From the NCBI GenBank assembly GCA_946482515.1, contig CAMLRS010000005.1, positions 1 to 64,000 of the forward strand: a stretch of DNA of 64,000 nucleotides. The letters are read 5' to 3'. The stretch comes from an uncultured Flavobacteriales bacterium (GTDB lineage: Bacteria > Bacteroidota > Bacteroidia > Flavobacteriales > Crocinitomicaceae). A program made the translations under genes and the position numbers. Shown piece after piece: positions 50,080-57,946 of the stretch (positions are counted from its first letter, which is position 1; each line of letters begins with the position of its first letter). The notes under the pieces were generated by a model. That model saw only the letters and a program-made list of their open reading frames with translations. It was not told where the DNA came from and made no database searches.

Positions 50080-50742
50080 TTACATATTTAAGTAATTCAT
50101 CAGTGCGTCATAGCGGAATTGCAGGTCGTCTTCATCCATGCTTCGCTGGAAGCTGGCTTTTACTGTGATGTCGTAGCGCTCAAACGAGCGAATAATGCGG
50201 CTGAGGTCCGTTTCATTGATCTTCAGTGTGATCTCGATTTTCATCGAATCAGGCGAAGACATGATGTAGGAGCTGAGGATTTTGGCGTTGTCGCTTTCCA
50301 CGATCTGTGCGATCTGTGCCAGCGAGTAGTCAATGCGGTTCATTTCGAGTACAATGATTCCGCCGGTTTCTTTGATGCTGCCGGTATTGGCTACCAGGCA
50401 CATGAGCTGGTGAACGCTCGTGCAGCCGAGGTATTGCTCGTTCGCGTCGAGGATGGGCAATACGGAGATGCGGTGTTCGGCCATTTTTGCCAGTACTTCG
50501 AATACGTGTGCATTTTCGCCCACATACGGTCGTGGCAGATGATCGAATAACACATCCAGCGTCTGCTCCAGGTCCTTGCGATCGAGGATCTCGGTTTCTG
50601 ATATGAGTCCCACGAAATTGCCGTTTTTCAGCACCGGAAGATGGGAGACTTTGAATTCTTCCATCCATCGCAGCGCCTTCTCTCCTGAATCCGAATGGAT
50701 TAACGGTGGGATCTCGTCTGTAATTACTTCTCTTGCTGTCAT
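50080..50742 (-). CDS. CBS-pair domain protein with ACT-like C-terminus
   Basis: The 220-residue protein has two CBS motifs (about 3-58 'TAREVITDEIPPLIHSDSGE' and 65-120 'HVFEVLAKMAEHRISVLPIL') that bind adenine nucleotides, then a region (about 140-215) with 'GIIVLEMNRIDYSLAQIAQI' and 'MKIEITLKINETDLSRIIRS' of ACT-like beta-alpha-beta type. It lies directly before nadK and may regulate it or sense energy charge, an inference from position. The start at 50742 is chosen because the longer frame to 50811 runs over the divergent promoter region. Confidence 0.85.
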   Translation of the reverse strand: MTAREVITDEIPPLIHSDSGEKALRWMEEFKVSHLPVLKNGNFVGLISETEILDRKDLEQTLDVLFDHLPRPYVGENAHVFEVLAKMAEHRISVLPILDANEQYLGCTSVHQLMCLVANTGSIKETGGIIVLEMNRIDYSLAQIAQIVESDNAKILSSYIMSSPDSMKIEITLKINETDLSRIIRSFERYDITVKASFQRSMDEDDLQFRYDALMNYLNM

Positions 50743-50770
50743 GTTATGTGCCAAAGTACTAAAAACCTCG

Positions 50771-50778
50771 CTATCTTC
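50771..50778 (+). promoter_or_regulatory. Possible -7 box of pdxJ
   Basis: TATCTTCG, one base from TAnnTTTG, 26 bases before the ATG at 50805. It lies between the divergent CBS and pdxJ starts. Confidence 0.35.
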
Positions 50779-50804
50779 GTAGGACTGTCTAAAAATTGTG
50801 CCGA

Positions 50805-51518
50805 ATGACAAAGCTCAGCGTCAACATCAATAAAATCGCAACAATCCGTAATGCCAGAGGTGGAAATACGCCCGATGTAATTGCCGTTGCGATCGATTGT
50901 GAACGATTTGGAGCTGAAGGAATTACGGTGCATCCACGACCGGACGAACGACATATCACGACACAGGACACTTACGATCTGGCGAAAGTCGTAACGACGG
51001 AATTCAACATCGAAGGCTATCCCGACCAGCGGTTCATGGACATGGTGCAGGAAATCCGCCCGGCACAGGCTACGCTTGTTCCCGATCCGCCGAATGTACT
51101 CACCAGCAACGCCGGGTGGGACACGCAGAAGCACCTCGAACAGCTGAAAGAGCTGATCGCGCAATTGAAAGCGTGGGGCGTCCGCACATCCATTTTTGTC
51201 GATACGGATTTGAACAACATCGATTATGCAGCCAAAACCGGTGTCGATCGGGTGGAGCTGTATACCGGTCCGTATGCCGAAGAATTCCACAGTGGCAAAG
51301 AGCAGGCTATAGCTCCGTATGTTGCCGCGGCCAATCGAGCTACAGAGTTGGGACTTGGTTTGAACGCCGGTCACGACTTGAACCAGGATAACTTGCGTTT
51401 TTTCCGCCAATCCATTCCCCAATTGGAAGAAGTTTCCATTGGTCACGCGCTGATCTCGGATGCTTTGTATTTAGGACTGGAGAATACGATCCAGCGGTAT
51501 AAATACCTGCTTTCGTAA
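50805..51518 (+). CDS. pdxJ: Pyridoxine 5'-phosphate synthase
   Basis: PdxJ condenses 1-deoxyxylulose-5-phosphate with 3-amino-2-oxopropyl phosphate to pyridoxine phosphate. The 237-residue TIM barrel begins '[19 protein letters not shown]' and continues '[20 protein letters not shown]', '[18 protein letters not shown]', '[15 protein letters not shown]' and '[11 protein letters not shown]', all typical. Family proteins start at MTKLSVNIN, so ATG 50805 is preferred to the GTG at 50796. It is monocistronic and divergent from the CBS-nadK unit. Confidence 0.95.
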   Translation: MTKLSVNINKIATIRNARGGNTPDVIAVAIDCERFGAEGITVHPRPDERHITTQDTYDLAKVVTTEFNIEGYPDQRFMDMVQEIRPAQATLVPDPPNVLTSNAGWDTQKHLEQLKELIAQLKAWGVRTSIFVDTDLNNIDYAAKTGVDRVELYTGPYAEEFHSGKEQAIAPYVAAANRATELGLGLNAGHDLNQDNLRFFRQSIPQLEEVSIGHALISDALYLGLENTIQRYKYLLS

Positions 51519-51606
51519 ATAACGCGGGTAGTCCTTTTCCTTTCCCACGAATGCACAGATGACATACTGTGTGTCAATGTAGGCGAATGCCGGAACCTTG
51601 TCCCGG

Positions 51607-51981
51607 CTAGCGAACAACCCGTTTATATTTCAGCTGCTTTTCACGAAAGTTGATAACAAGACCGAGCTTTGAATTCGAAACGGATAAATAATTCAGAGTT
51701 TGCTGTAAGTGATTATCATTGAGTTGCGATACAGTTTTTACTTCCAGAATAATCCTATCCCAAACGACAAAATCTGCATAGAATTTATGTGGAAGAATAA
51801 CGTCTTTGTAATGCACAGCATATTCTCTTTCCCGTTGAAAAGGAATTAGATGCTTTCTAAACTCATATTCTAAAGCATCTTTATAAACGATTTCCGAAAA
51901 ACCCTCACCGAGATGATTGTGAATATCCATGCAGATCCCAATGATCTTGTAAGACTCCTGTTTATAGATTAAATGACTCAT
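51607..51981 (-). CDS. GxxExxY protein (nuclease-like fold)
   Basis: The 124-residue protein contains the family signature GFSEIVY in 'LGEGFSEIVYKDALEYEF' and the restriction-endonuclease-like core 'FYADFVVWDRIILEVKTV' (Asp, then Glu-x-Lys), so it is probably a small PD-(D/E)XK-fold protein. Members are patchily distributed and often found in accessory positions; biological role unknown. Codon use is A/T-richer than in its neighbours (many AAA, TTT, ATA), which hints at recent arrival. It stands alone; the gap on its 5' side (51982-52205) has no gene and contains a palindrome. Confidence 0.85.
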   Translation of the reverse strand: MSHLIYKQESYKIIGICMDIHNHLGEGFSEIVYKDALEYEFRKHLIPFQREREYAVHYKDVILPHKFYADFVVWDRIILEVKTVSQLNDNHLQQTLNYLSVSNSKLGLVINFREKQLKYKRVVR

Positions 51982-52032
51982 ATACTTGAATATACAAAAA
52001 AATGCGAAGTGTAAATCACGAATGTTCGTGAA

Positions 52033-52048
52033 TCCCGACGAGTCGGGA
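52033..52048. repeat. Palindrome TCCCGAC-2-GTCGGGA
   Basis: Same seven-base arms as the element at 12809-12828. Here the spacer is GA. Confidence 0.7.
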
Positions 52049-52195
52049 TATTCGCTGTAATTCTACACAGCAAGTCATTCGTGTATTCGTGGGGAGCCTG
52101 TCATGGGCATCCTTCATCGAAGCTTCATTGTGAATTTCCGCTGCCCCGAAACATTATGCGAATCTTCAAAAGAAATAATCTCCCAACACTTTCGT

Positions 52196-52203
52196 TATTT
52201 TTG
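52196..52203 (+). promoter_or_regulatory. -7 promoter box of the beta-helix lipoprotein gene
   Basis: TATTTTTG is a perfect TAnnTTTG and ends two bases before ATG 52206, five before ATG 52209. The later ATG is therefore more likely inside the transcript. Confidence 0.55.
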
Positions 52204-52205
52204 TC

Positions 52206-53606
52206 ATGATGAAACACCTCCTTCTGATTTGCTTTACACTGCTGCTGGCCGGAACGGCTATGCTGTCATCTTCCTGTAAGAAAAAGCAATTCAGCTCGAA
52301 TGGAAACCTTGCTTTTTCGGCCGACACGCTGGTTTTCGATACTGTCTTTACAACCGTCGGTTCTACCACCAAGCAATTCAAGGTTTACAACAACGACAAC
52401 AAAAAGCTGCTCATCGAAGAAATAGAGCTGATGGGTGGCGCAGCGTCACCTTTCCGCATGAATTTCGACGGTTTGATGGGAACATCGTTCAGCGATATCG
52501 AAATTGAAGGAAAAGACAGCCTGTTCTGCTTTGTGGAAGTGACATTGGGCGTGAACAGCGGCAACCTGCCCATGGTTGTGGAAGATTCGATTCGTTTCCG
52601 GACCAATGGAACGGATCAATACGTAAAGCTGGCAGTCTGGGGGCAGAATGCGCATTTTCATTACAAGGATGTGAATTCAGGCACCTGGCCCAACGACCTG
52701 CCGCACGTGATCTACGGTTATGCAGCGGTAGATGAAGGTCAGACGCTCAATATTCCAGCGGGAACAGATGTCTACCTGCACAAAAACAGCTTCCTGTATG
52801 TGTACCGCGGAACGTTGAATGTAAACGGAACGCCCGGCAATGAAGTCACGTTCCAGGGCGATCGCCTCGAATCGTTCTACGATGATGTGGCCGGCCAGTA
52901 TTACGGCATCTATCTCGACAGCGCCCGTCCGTCGACGATCAGCTTCGCAAAGATCAAAAATGCGATCACGGGTATTCATATCGAATCGAAAGATCCGTCG
53001 GTTACCGGAACGACATTGACACTGAAAAACACCGAGATCGGCAACTGTGCCAGCTACGGCATGTTGTTTTATGACCGTCCGAAAGTGGAAGTGGAAAACA
53101 CGCTCATTCACAGCAGCGGCGTGCATGCATTGATCGTTTTGCAAGGCGCCGAATTCACCTTTACTCACTGCGACCTGCTGGGCTTCGGTGCCGGCGATGG
53201 AACGACACCTGCCGTAGGGATCAGTAATCACTTTACACAGAATGGCGTCACGACAGTCACTTCCATTCCAACCGGCGATTTCAACAACTGTCTGATTTAT
53301 GGCTACCAGGCCGAACAGCTGGCTTTTGATACCATCGCCGATGTAGGAGTTACCTTGAATTTCAATTTCAGGAATTGCCGCATTGCACGCGTTCAGAATA
53401 CAAATTCGGGCATATTCCAGAGCTGCTTTTTCACCGGGAATCCGTATCTGGTCAACCCGTCTGAAGACGATTATCACCGTTATGCCGCTTCGGGGAATAA
53501 TATCCTGAACAACAATGGTGCTTCAGCTTATACGCTTCCGTTCGATATTACCGGGACTACGGTGCGAGGCAATCCGCCGGATATAGGGGCTTACGAGGTT
53601 CCATAA
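52206..53606 (+). CDS. Lipoprotein with right-handed parallel beta-helix
   Basis: The 466-residue protein has a signal peptide with lipobox-type 'AMLSSSCKKK' (Cys24) and an Ig-like region (about 30-155, 'LVFDTVFTTVGSTTKQFKVY'). Residues about 165-420 form parallel beta-helix coils ('VIYGYAAVDEGQTLNIPAG', 'ITGIHIESKDPSVTGTTLTL', 'NTLIHSSGVHALIVLQGAEF'), typical of carbohydrate-binding or -cleaving proteins. It ends 'RGNPPDIGAYEV', a motif common in Bacteroidota choice-of-anchor beta-helix proteins. It is a surface or periplasmic lipoprotein of unknown substrate. An ATG pair at 52206/52209 leaves the start ambiguous. Confidence 0.8.
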   Translation: MMKHLLLICFTLLLAGTAMLSSSCKKKQFSSNGNLAFSADTLVFDTVFTTVGSTTKQFKVYNNDNKKLLIEEIELMGGAASPFRMNFDGLMGTSFSDIEIEGKDSLFCFVEVTLGVNSGNLPMVVEDSIRFRTNGTDQYVKLAVWGQNAHFHYKDVNSGTWPNDLPHVIYGYAAVDEGQTLNIPAGTDVYLHKNSFLYVYRGTLNVNGTPGNEVTFQGDRLESFYDDVAGQYYGIYLDSARPSTISFAKIKNAITGIHIESKDPSVTGTTLTLKNTEIGNCASYGMLFYDRPKVEVENTLIHSSGVHALIVLQGAEFTFTHCDLLGFGAGDGTTPAVGISNHFTQNGVTTVTSIPTGDFNNCLIYGYQAEQLAFDTIADVGVTLNFNFRNCRIARVQNTNSGIFQSCFFTGNPYLVNPSEDDYHRYAASGNNILNNNGASAYTLPFDITGTTVRGNPPDIGAYEVP

Positions 53607-53614
53607 GTCATCCC

Positions 53615-53668
53615 AAAAGTAATAATGCAATAATGTGTTAATGCATTATTGCAATATTGCAAATCGCG
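53615..53668. repeat. Intergenic repeat, family H
   Basis: AAAAGTAATAATGCA (53615-53629) is identical to 12939-12953; the following TGCATTATTGCAATATTGCA words are palindromic. Confidence 0.6.
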
Positions 53669-53718
53669 ATTTTCATTCTTGGAATCCTATTCAGTTAATT
53701 TCCTTTTTTGAAATATTT

Positions 53719-53732
53719 ATACCGATCGGTAT
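53719..53732 (+). promoter_or_regulatory. TetR operator (perfect palindrome ATACCGATCGGTAT)
   Basis: A perfect 14-base palindrome nine bases before the -7 box of the TetR gene. A sister site with the same outer half-sites lies before the next gene (54366-54379). Confidence 0.75.
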
Positions 53733-53741
53733 TTTTTTTTG

Positions 53742-53749
53742 TAGCTTTG
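53742..53749 (+). promoter_or_regulatory. -7 promoter box of the TetR gene
   Basis: TAGCTTTG, perfect TAnnTTTG, four bases before ATG 53754; the operator occupies the region upstream. Confidence 0.65.
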
Positions 53750-53753
53750 CTTC

Positions 53754-54347
53754 ATGCAATCCAAAGCAGAACGTACGCGCCAGTTCATCATTGAAAAAAC
53801 CGCACCGGTATTCAATGCCAAAGGCTATGCAGGCACGTCGATAACAGACCTCACAACGGCAACCGGGCTCACGAAAGGAAGTATTTACGGCAATTTCGAA
53901 AACAAAGACGAAGTAGCATTGGCCGCTTTCGATCACAATTTCGGGCTGGTCGTACAGTTCATCCGCGGGAAAATGCAGGAAAAATCGACTGTTATCGAGC
54001 AGCTGTTGGTTTATCCGGAAATCTACCGGGATTTTCTCGAGCTGCCCATGCTGAAAGAAGGCTGCCCGGTTCTGAACACTTCGACAGAAGCCGACGACAC
54101 ACACCCGTTGTTGAAAGCCAAAGCTGCGGAAGCACTGCAGTTCTGGAAAAATGCTGTTGAACGCTTATTGCAGAAAGGCATCGAAAATGGTGAAATTGAT
54201 TCCCGAACACACGTTCCACAATTTTCAGCCATCTTGATGTCGCTGATCGAAGGCGCGGTGATGCAGGCGAAAGTTACAGGAAACAGCAGGGATTTGCACT
54301 TGGCGATGGATTACCTGGAAGCGATGATCCGGCAATTGCAGCGCTAA
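53754..54347 (+). CDS. TetR/AcrR-family transcriptional repressor
   Basis: The 197-residue protein has the TetR helix-turn-helix ('SITDLTTATGLTKGSIYGNF', about 29-48) and a ligand-binding core of the AcrR type. 14-base palindromes sharing ATACC...GGTAT stand before its own gene (53719-53732) and before the thioesterase gene (54366-54379), so it probably represses itself and the thioesterase. The ATG at 53754 lies four bases after a perfect -7 box. Inducer unknown; the neighbouring enzyme suggests an acyl-CoA-type or related ligand. Confidence 0.9.
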   Translation: MQSKAERTRQFIIEKTAPVFNAKGYAGTSITDLTTATGLTKGSIYGNFENKDEVALAAFDHNFGLVVQFIRGKMQEKSTVIEQLLVYPEIYRDFLELPMLKEGCPVLNTSTEADDTHPLLKAKAAEALQFWKNAVERLLQKGIENGEIDSRTHVPQFSAILMSLIEGAVMQAKVTGNSRDLHLAMDYLEAMIRQLQR

Positions 54348-54365
54348 AAAAATTTAAACAATAAT

Positions 54366-54379
54366 ATACCAATTGGTAT
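54366..54379 (+). promoter_or_regulatory. TetR operator (perfect palindrome ATACCAATTGGTAT)
   Basis: A perfect 14-base palindrome between the TetR stop and the thioesterase start, with the outer ATACC/GGTAT identical to the site at 53719-53732 and a different centre. Confidence 0.75.
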
Positions 54380-54405
54380 TTTATGTACATAAATAACAAA
54401 GTACT

Positions 54406-54909
54406 ATGACTAAAACACCTCATTCCGTTCACAAAATTCGCTTCAGCGACTGCGATCCATTCGGACACCTCAACAACGCGCGGTACCTCGATTATTTCCT
54501 CGACGCGCGGGAAGAACATCTGAAACACGCTTACGATTTCAACCTGACAGCTCATTACAGCAATGGCCTGGCATGGGTGATCGGCAGTCACGAAATTGTC
54601 TACATCCGCCCGGCGGTGTATAACGAGCAGGTTCGTATTACGTCGACCTTGCTGCAAGCCGAAAATGATAGTCTGCATGTGGAAATGCTGATGATGAACG
54701 AACAACAGGATCAGCTGAAGGCAATCATTCGAACAACTTTCGTTCCAATCAACACGAAAACCGGAAAGCGCGATCAGCACCCGGCCGATCTCCTGGAATG
54801 GGCAAAAACGATTGAAAATGCTGAACCTGGAATGCAGACAAACTTGCAGGATAGAATTAAAACGCTGCTCGGTGAGCTGAAAGCCGGAAAGAGCCCTATT
54901 GCCGGTTAA
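54406..54909 (+). CDS. Hotdog-fold acyl-CoA thioesterase (4HBT family)
   Basis: The 167-residue protein has the 4-hydroxybenzoyl-CoA thioesterase pattern 'IRFSDCDPFGHLNNARYLDY' at 11-30, with Asp/His at the active-site turn, followed by beta strands 'VIGSHEIVYIRPAVYNEQVR' and 'DSLHVEMLMMNEQQDQLKAI'. It would cleave an acyl-CoA or acyl carrier thioester. A TetR gene lies upstream with matching operators on both genes, so expression is regulated. Its stop TAA (54907-54909) shares TTAA with the stop of the convergent gene on the other strand. Confidence 0.88.
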   Translation: MTKTPHSVHKIRFSDCDPFGHLNNARYLDYFLDAREEHLKHAYDFNLTAHYSNGLAWVIGSHEIVYIRPAVYNEQVRITSTLLQAENDSLHVEMLMMNEQQDQLKAIIRTTFVPINTKTGKRDQHPADLLEWAKTIENAEPGMQTNLQDRIKTLLGELKAGKSPIAG

Positions 54910-55856
54910 CGTGCGTTGGTCGTTTCTACCAGGCGCGGAGGCAATTCCATACCACCCCATTCGAGTACATCAAAACCGGAACGGTCAAATACCGGGAGTG
55001 TTCGAAGGGAAGTATTGACATCCGGAATTTCAGACGACCAGATCATATACAAACGATTGATTTTCGCCGGAACGGAAAGCTCTAGCGTCGCCAGCTGATT
55101 AACTTCTTCATTGAAGATAAAGTTCAGGTAAACGCGCTCGTGTTGAATGAGCTGCGGTCCCCAGAAGGTAATGAAATCGGTTTGTTCCTGCGCCGTTAAT
55201 CCGATACGGGTTAGCTGCGTTTCCAGGAAAGCAACGACTTGGTCGCGTTCGATAATGAATCCGTCGGCACGGTTGGCCAGGCTTGGTGGTAGTACTTTAT
55301 CGGCTTCCCAGAACAAATACGGGTAAGTTTTGCCTTCAATCGTCATGCTGCCATCGGGATGGGCCGTTCCTTTCCAGCCGTTATCGTAAGCAGGGTAGGA
55401 GAAGCTCAGTCCGTTTTCTGTTCCAACGGTTACTTCGACTTCCGTATCGCTTTCCGGGTAGAGGTAAATCACCGGCTTTTTCATTTGAACAGGCCGCTCG
55501 GCGTTAAAGAAATGGAGCCGAATCCGTGTGACATAACCTGCTTTCACTTCGATGGAATCAGTTTCGATCTCATCAAACTGTGAAGTATAGTAAAAGCTGA
55601 AAACGTATTTTCCTGCCGGAAGCTCCGTACCGATTGCCTGCTCCACCACGGCCGGCAGCGAGCTGCTGTATTCATTAGCTCCGTAGTGGAGAAGATCACC
55701 TTCCTCGGCTGTACTGAATTGATCACAATGGATGACAACCTTGGTTTGTGTAGCCGATACAGCCGCATCTTTGACGTAACTTACGCTGTATGTGGGAATT
55801 TTCTTCGCAAACGCAAAAATCGGCAGCAGGAGCGCCAATGTTAAAAACAGTTTCAT
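54906..55856 (-). CDS. Exported 'KPVIYLYPE' family protein, copy 3 of operon
   Basis: The 316-residue protein has a signal peptide ('LFLTLALLLPIFAFAKK'), an N-terminal beta domain (about 20-120) and a conserved C-terminal domain: 'MKKPVIYLYPESDTEVEV', 'GWKGTAHPDGSMTIEGK', 'YPYLFWEADKVLPP', 'ERDQVVAFLETQLTRIGL', 'EQTDFITFWGPQL', and the end 'LPVFDRSGFDVLEWGGMELP'. I know no function for this family. It is the last of three paralogs; its ATG overlaps the previous stop by four bases (55853-55856). The start at 55856 fits the overlap; a longer frame to 55907 does not. Its stop TAA shares TTAA with the thioesterase stop. Confidence 0.75.
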   Translation of the reverse strand: MKLFLTLALLLPIFAFAKKIPTYSVSYVKDAAVSATQTKVVIHCDQFSTAEEGDLLHYGANEYSSSLPAVVEQAIGTELPAGKYVFSFYYTSQFDEIETDSIEVKAGYVTRIRLHFFNAERPVQMKKPVIYLYPESDTEVEVTVGTENGLSFSYPAYDNGWKGTAHPDGSMTIEGKTYPYLFWEADKVLPPSLANRADGFIIERDQVVAFLETQLTRIGLTAQEQTDFITFWGPQLIQHERVYLNFIFNEEVNQLATLELSVPAKINRLYMIWSSEIPDVNTSLRTLPVFDRSGFDVLEWGGMELPPRLVETTNAR

Positions 55857-56818
55857 TGCTGAACAATTAAAGGATGAAACAATGCAGGCAATTGGATGCC
55901 GCCCCATTCCAATACGTCGAAACCGGAACGGTCGAACACAGGCAATTGCTGTGGGATAAGCGCCGGTTCATTGCCGGTAGCCTGCGACCAAAGGATGTAC
56001 AAGCGATTGATGTTATCGGGCTCAGGCGACAATTGCAAGGTGGCAAAACGATCGCAGGAAGCTCCCCATGCAAACTGGATGGCAACCCGGTCGTATTGTG
56101 TCAATCGCGGTCCCCAGTAAGTAATGAAATCGGCCTGCTCGCGCTCGTTCAGTCCTGCGGAAGTGAGCTTTTCCTCGAGGAAAGTCAGCACCTGGTCGCG
56201 CGAAACCACAAAACCGGTTCCCGGAGCCGGGGCTACTTCATTGGCAGTCGTTTCGGCGTCCCAAAAGAGATACGGATAGTTTTTACCGTTGATGGTCATA
56301 CTGCCATCGGGATGCGCCGTTCCTTTCCAGCCATTTTCGTAAACAGGATAGGTGAACAGAAACGAACCTTGTGGCTCAACCAATGTGGTAACTTCCAGAT
56401 CGGTTTCCGGGTAAAGGTAAATCACCGGTTTTTCGGTCGTGACGGGAATGCGTTCGTATTCGAAACGCAAATCGATAATGGTCAGCATTCCCGGCTTTAC
56501 TTCGATGGAATCGGTCGTGATTTCGCTGAAATAATCCAGGTAGAATTGGAAAACGTACGTTCCGGGTGCCCGGGTAATTTTCAGTGTTCTGTCTTTTTCG
56601 AGCACACCGGATTCAGATGAGCCGTTCAGGCCGTACAACAATGCTGTTGGTGTTGCCAGGTTCATATTGACATTGAGCGTACAGCGGAACAGCAATTTTC
56701 CTTCAGTGGGAGCAAGGCCTGTTTCGTCCTGGTAAGAGACCGAATACGGCGGGATCCATTCTTTTCCGAAAACCGGTAAAGCGGCTAAAAGCAGTGTTAT
56801 CAGGGCAAGTATTTTCAT
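55853..56818 (-). CDS. Exported 'KPVIYLYPE' family protein, copy 2 of operon
   Basis: The 321-residue middle copy has a signal peptide ('ILALITLLLAALPVFGKEW'), a variable N-terminal beta domain, and the same C-terminal domain: 'TEKPVIYLYPETDLEVTT', 'GWKGTAHPDGSMTINGK', 'YPYLFWDAETT', 'VSRDQVLTFLEEKLTSAGL', 'EQADFITYWGPRLTQY' and 'LPVFDRSGFDVLEWGGIQLP'. It starts inside the previous stop and ends inside the next start, both with four-base ATGA overlaps, so all three are translated together. The N-terminal region is more divergent than the C-terminal one, suggesting each copy contacts a different partner. Confidence 0.75.
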   Translation of the reverse strand: MKILALITLLLAALPVFGKEWIPPYSVSYQDETGLAPTEGKLLFRCTLNVNMNLATPTALLYGLNGSSESGVLEKDRTLKITRAPGTYVFQFYLDYFSEITTDSIEVKPGMLTIIDLRFEYERIPVTTEKPVIYLYPETDLEVTTLVEPQGSFLFTYPVYENGWKGTAHPDGSMTINGKNYPYLFWDAETTANEVAPAPGTGFVVSRDQVLTFLEEKLTSAGLNEREQADFITYWGPRLTQYDRVAIQFAWGASCDRFATLQLSPEPDNINRLYILWSQATGNEPALIPQQLPVFDRSGFDVLEWGGIQLPALFHPLIVQQ

Positions 56819-57828
56819 CGGTTGCTGGATAAAGATTTGGTTTCAATAAACTGAAAAGGAACTTCCGATCCGCCCCATTCGAGCACGTCGAAGCCGGAAC
56901 GGTCAAATACCGGCAATTGCTGTGGAACGACTTTAAAATCGGGTTGTTTGCCAACAGCCGTCCACAAGATGTAAAGACGGTTCACATGATCAGGCTGCGG
57001 ATAAATGTCCATTTCGGCAAAACGGTCACAGGCATCGTTCCAGGCAAACTGGATGAACACCATCGGCTCTTGCGTGAGGCGCGGGCCCCAATAGGTGATG
57101 AAATCGGTTTGCTCACGGGACGAGAAGCCCATTTGGGTGAGCTTTTGCTCCAGAAAAGCAACAACCTGGTCTTTGTGAACGATAAATCCTTCGTCCTGTT
57201 TCATATCCGACTGATTGATCTGCATTTTGGCGTCCCAGAACAGGTAAGGATAATTTTTTCCGGCGATCGTCATGCTGCCGTCGGGATGCGCCGTACCATG
57301 CCAGCCATTTTCGTATGCCGGATATGTGAAGCTGAACTCACCACGTGGTGTTACTTCCGTGCAAAATTCCAGATCTGTTTCGGGATACAGGTAAACCACC
57401 GGCTTGTCGACCATGATCTCCACATGTGATTCCTGGAAATTCAGTTCAACGGTGGTGCGATAGCCCGGCTGAATGGTCACCGAATCAGAATAGATCTCGT
57501 AATAATGATTGTTCATCGTGTAGGCATAGAACTGGAAAACGTGAATTCCGGCATCTACCATGTGATCCTGCCACAGATTGTCGTCTTGCTTTACTTCCAT
57601 GTAATTGCCGTCGCAGCTCGCCATAATAACCGGATAGTCGGGATTGCCCGGAATGGCAACAAAGCTGGGACTCCTGAAAATAAAATGAAAAACAGCTTTG
57701 CCGGCCGGAATAGAGGCATCCTTTTCGCTTTTGAGCACATTGAAAGGTGGGATAATGCGATTCTCTTCCGCCGCTTTCGCGAAAAATACGGTCGGAAGGA
57801 ACAGGAGGAAGCAGATCAGTCGTTGCAT
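56815..57828 (-). CDS. Exported 'KPVIYLYPE' family protein, copy 1 of operon
   Basis: The 337-residue first copy has a signal peptide ('RLICFLLFLPTVFFAKA'), an N-terminal domain (about 20-145) with 'HMVDAGIHVFQFYAYTMNN', and the conserved domain: 'VDKPVVYLYPETDLEFCT', 'GWHGTAHPDGSMTIAGK', 'YPYLFWDAKMQ', 'VHKDQVVAFLEQKLTQMGF', 'EQTDFITYWGPRLTQEP' and 'LPVFDRSGFDVLEWGGSEVP'. Conserved Tyr, Trp and Asp residues suggest a folded enzyme or binding domain. The start at 57828 gives the signal peptide; the longer frame to 57852 adds an unlikely leader. Upstream is an A/T-rich gap with a family B inverted repeat. Confidence 0.75.
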   Translation of the reverse strand: MQRLICFLLFLPTVFFAKAAEENRIIPPFNVLKSEKDASIPAGKAVFHFIFRSPSFVAIPGNPDYPVIMASCDGNYMEVKQDDNLWQDHMVDAGIHVFQFYAYTMNNHYYEIYSDSVTIQPGYRTTVELNFQESHVEIMVDKPVVYLYPETDLEFCTEVTPRGEFSFTYPAYENGWHGTAHPDGSMTIAGKNYPYLFWDAKMQINQSDMKQDEGFIVHKDQVVAFLEQKLTQMGFSSREQTDFITYWGPRLTQEPMVFIQFAWNDACDRFAEMDIYPQPDHVNRLYILWTAVGKQPDFKVVPQQLPVFDRSGFDVLEWGGSEVPFQFIETKSLSSNR

Positions 57829-57891
57829 ACAAACAGATTTTATATGCAGCAATACAGCTCTCTTTGGAAAAAGTTCAGATCGAATTATAAA

Positions 57892-57946
57892 TGATCAATT
57901 ATGAATTATAAAGGCCTTGATAATTCATAATTATCGCATTCATAAT
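57892..57946. repeat. Intergenic repeat, family B, starting at the LpxD-like stop codon
   Basis: AATTATGAATTAT (57897-57909) is reverse-complementary to 57920-57932 around GGCC. On the minus strand the stop TAA (57948-57946) leads into TAATTATGAATGCG, the B word in the same phase as at rlmN and mscS. Confidence 0.7.

Noticed and set aside
51982..52205. Possible riboswitch in the gap before the beta-helix lipoprotein gene
   Set aside because: Only the 16-base palindrome is structured; the rest is unpaired and the gene starts directly after its promoter box.
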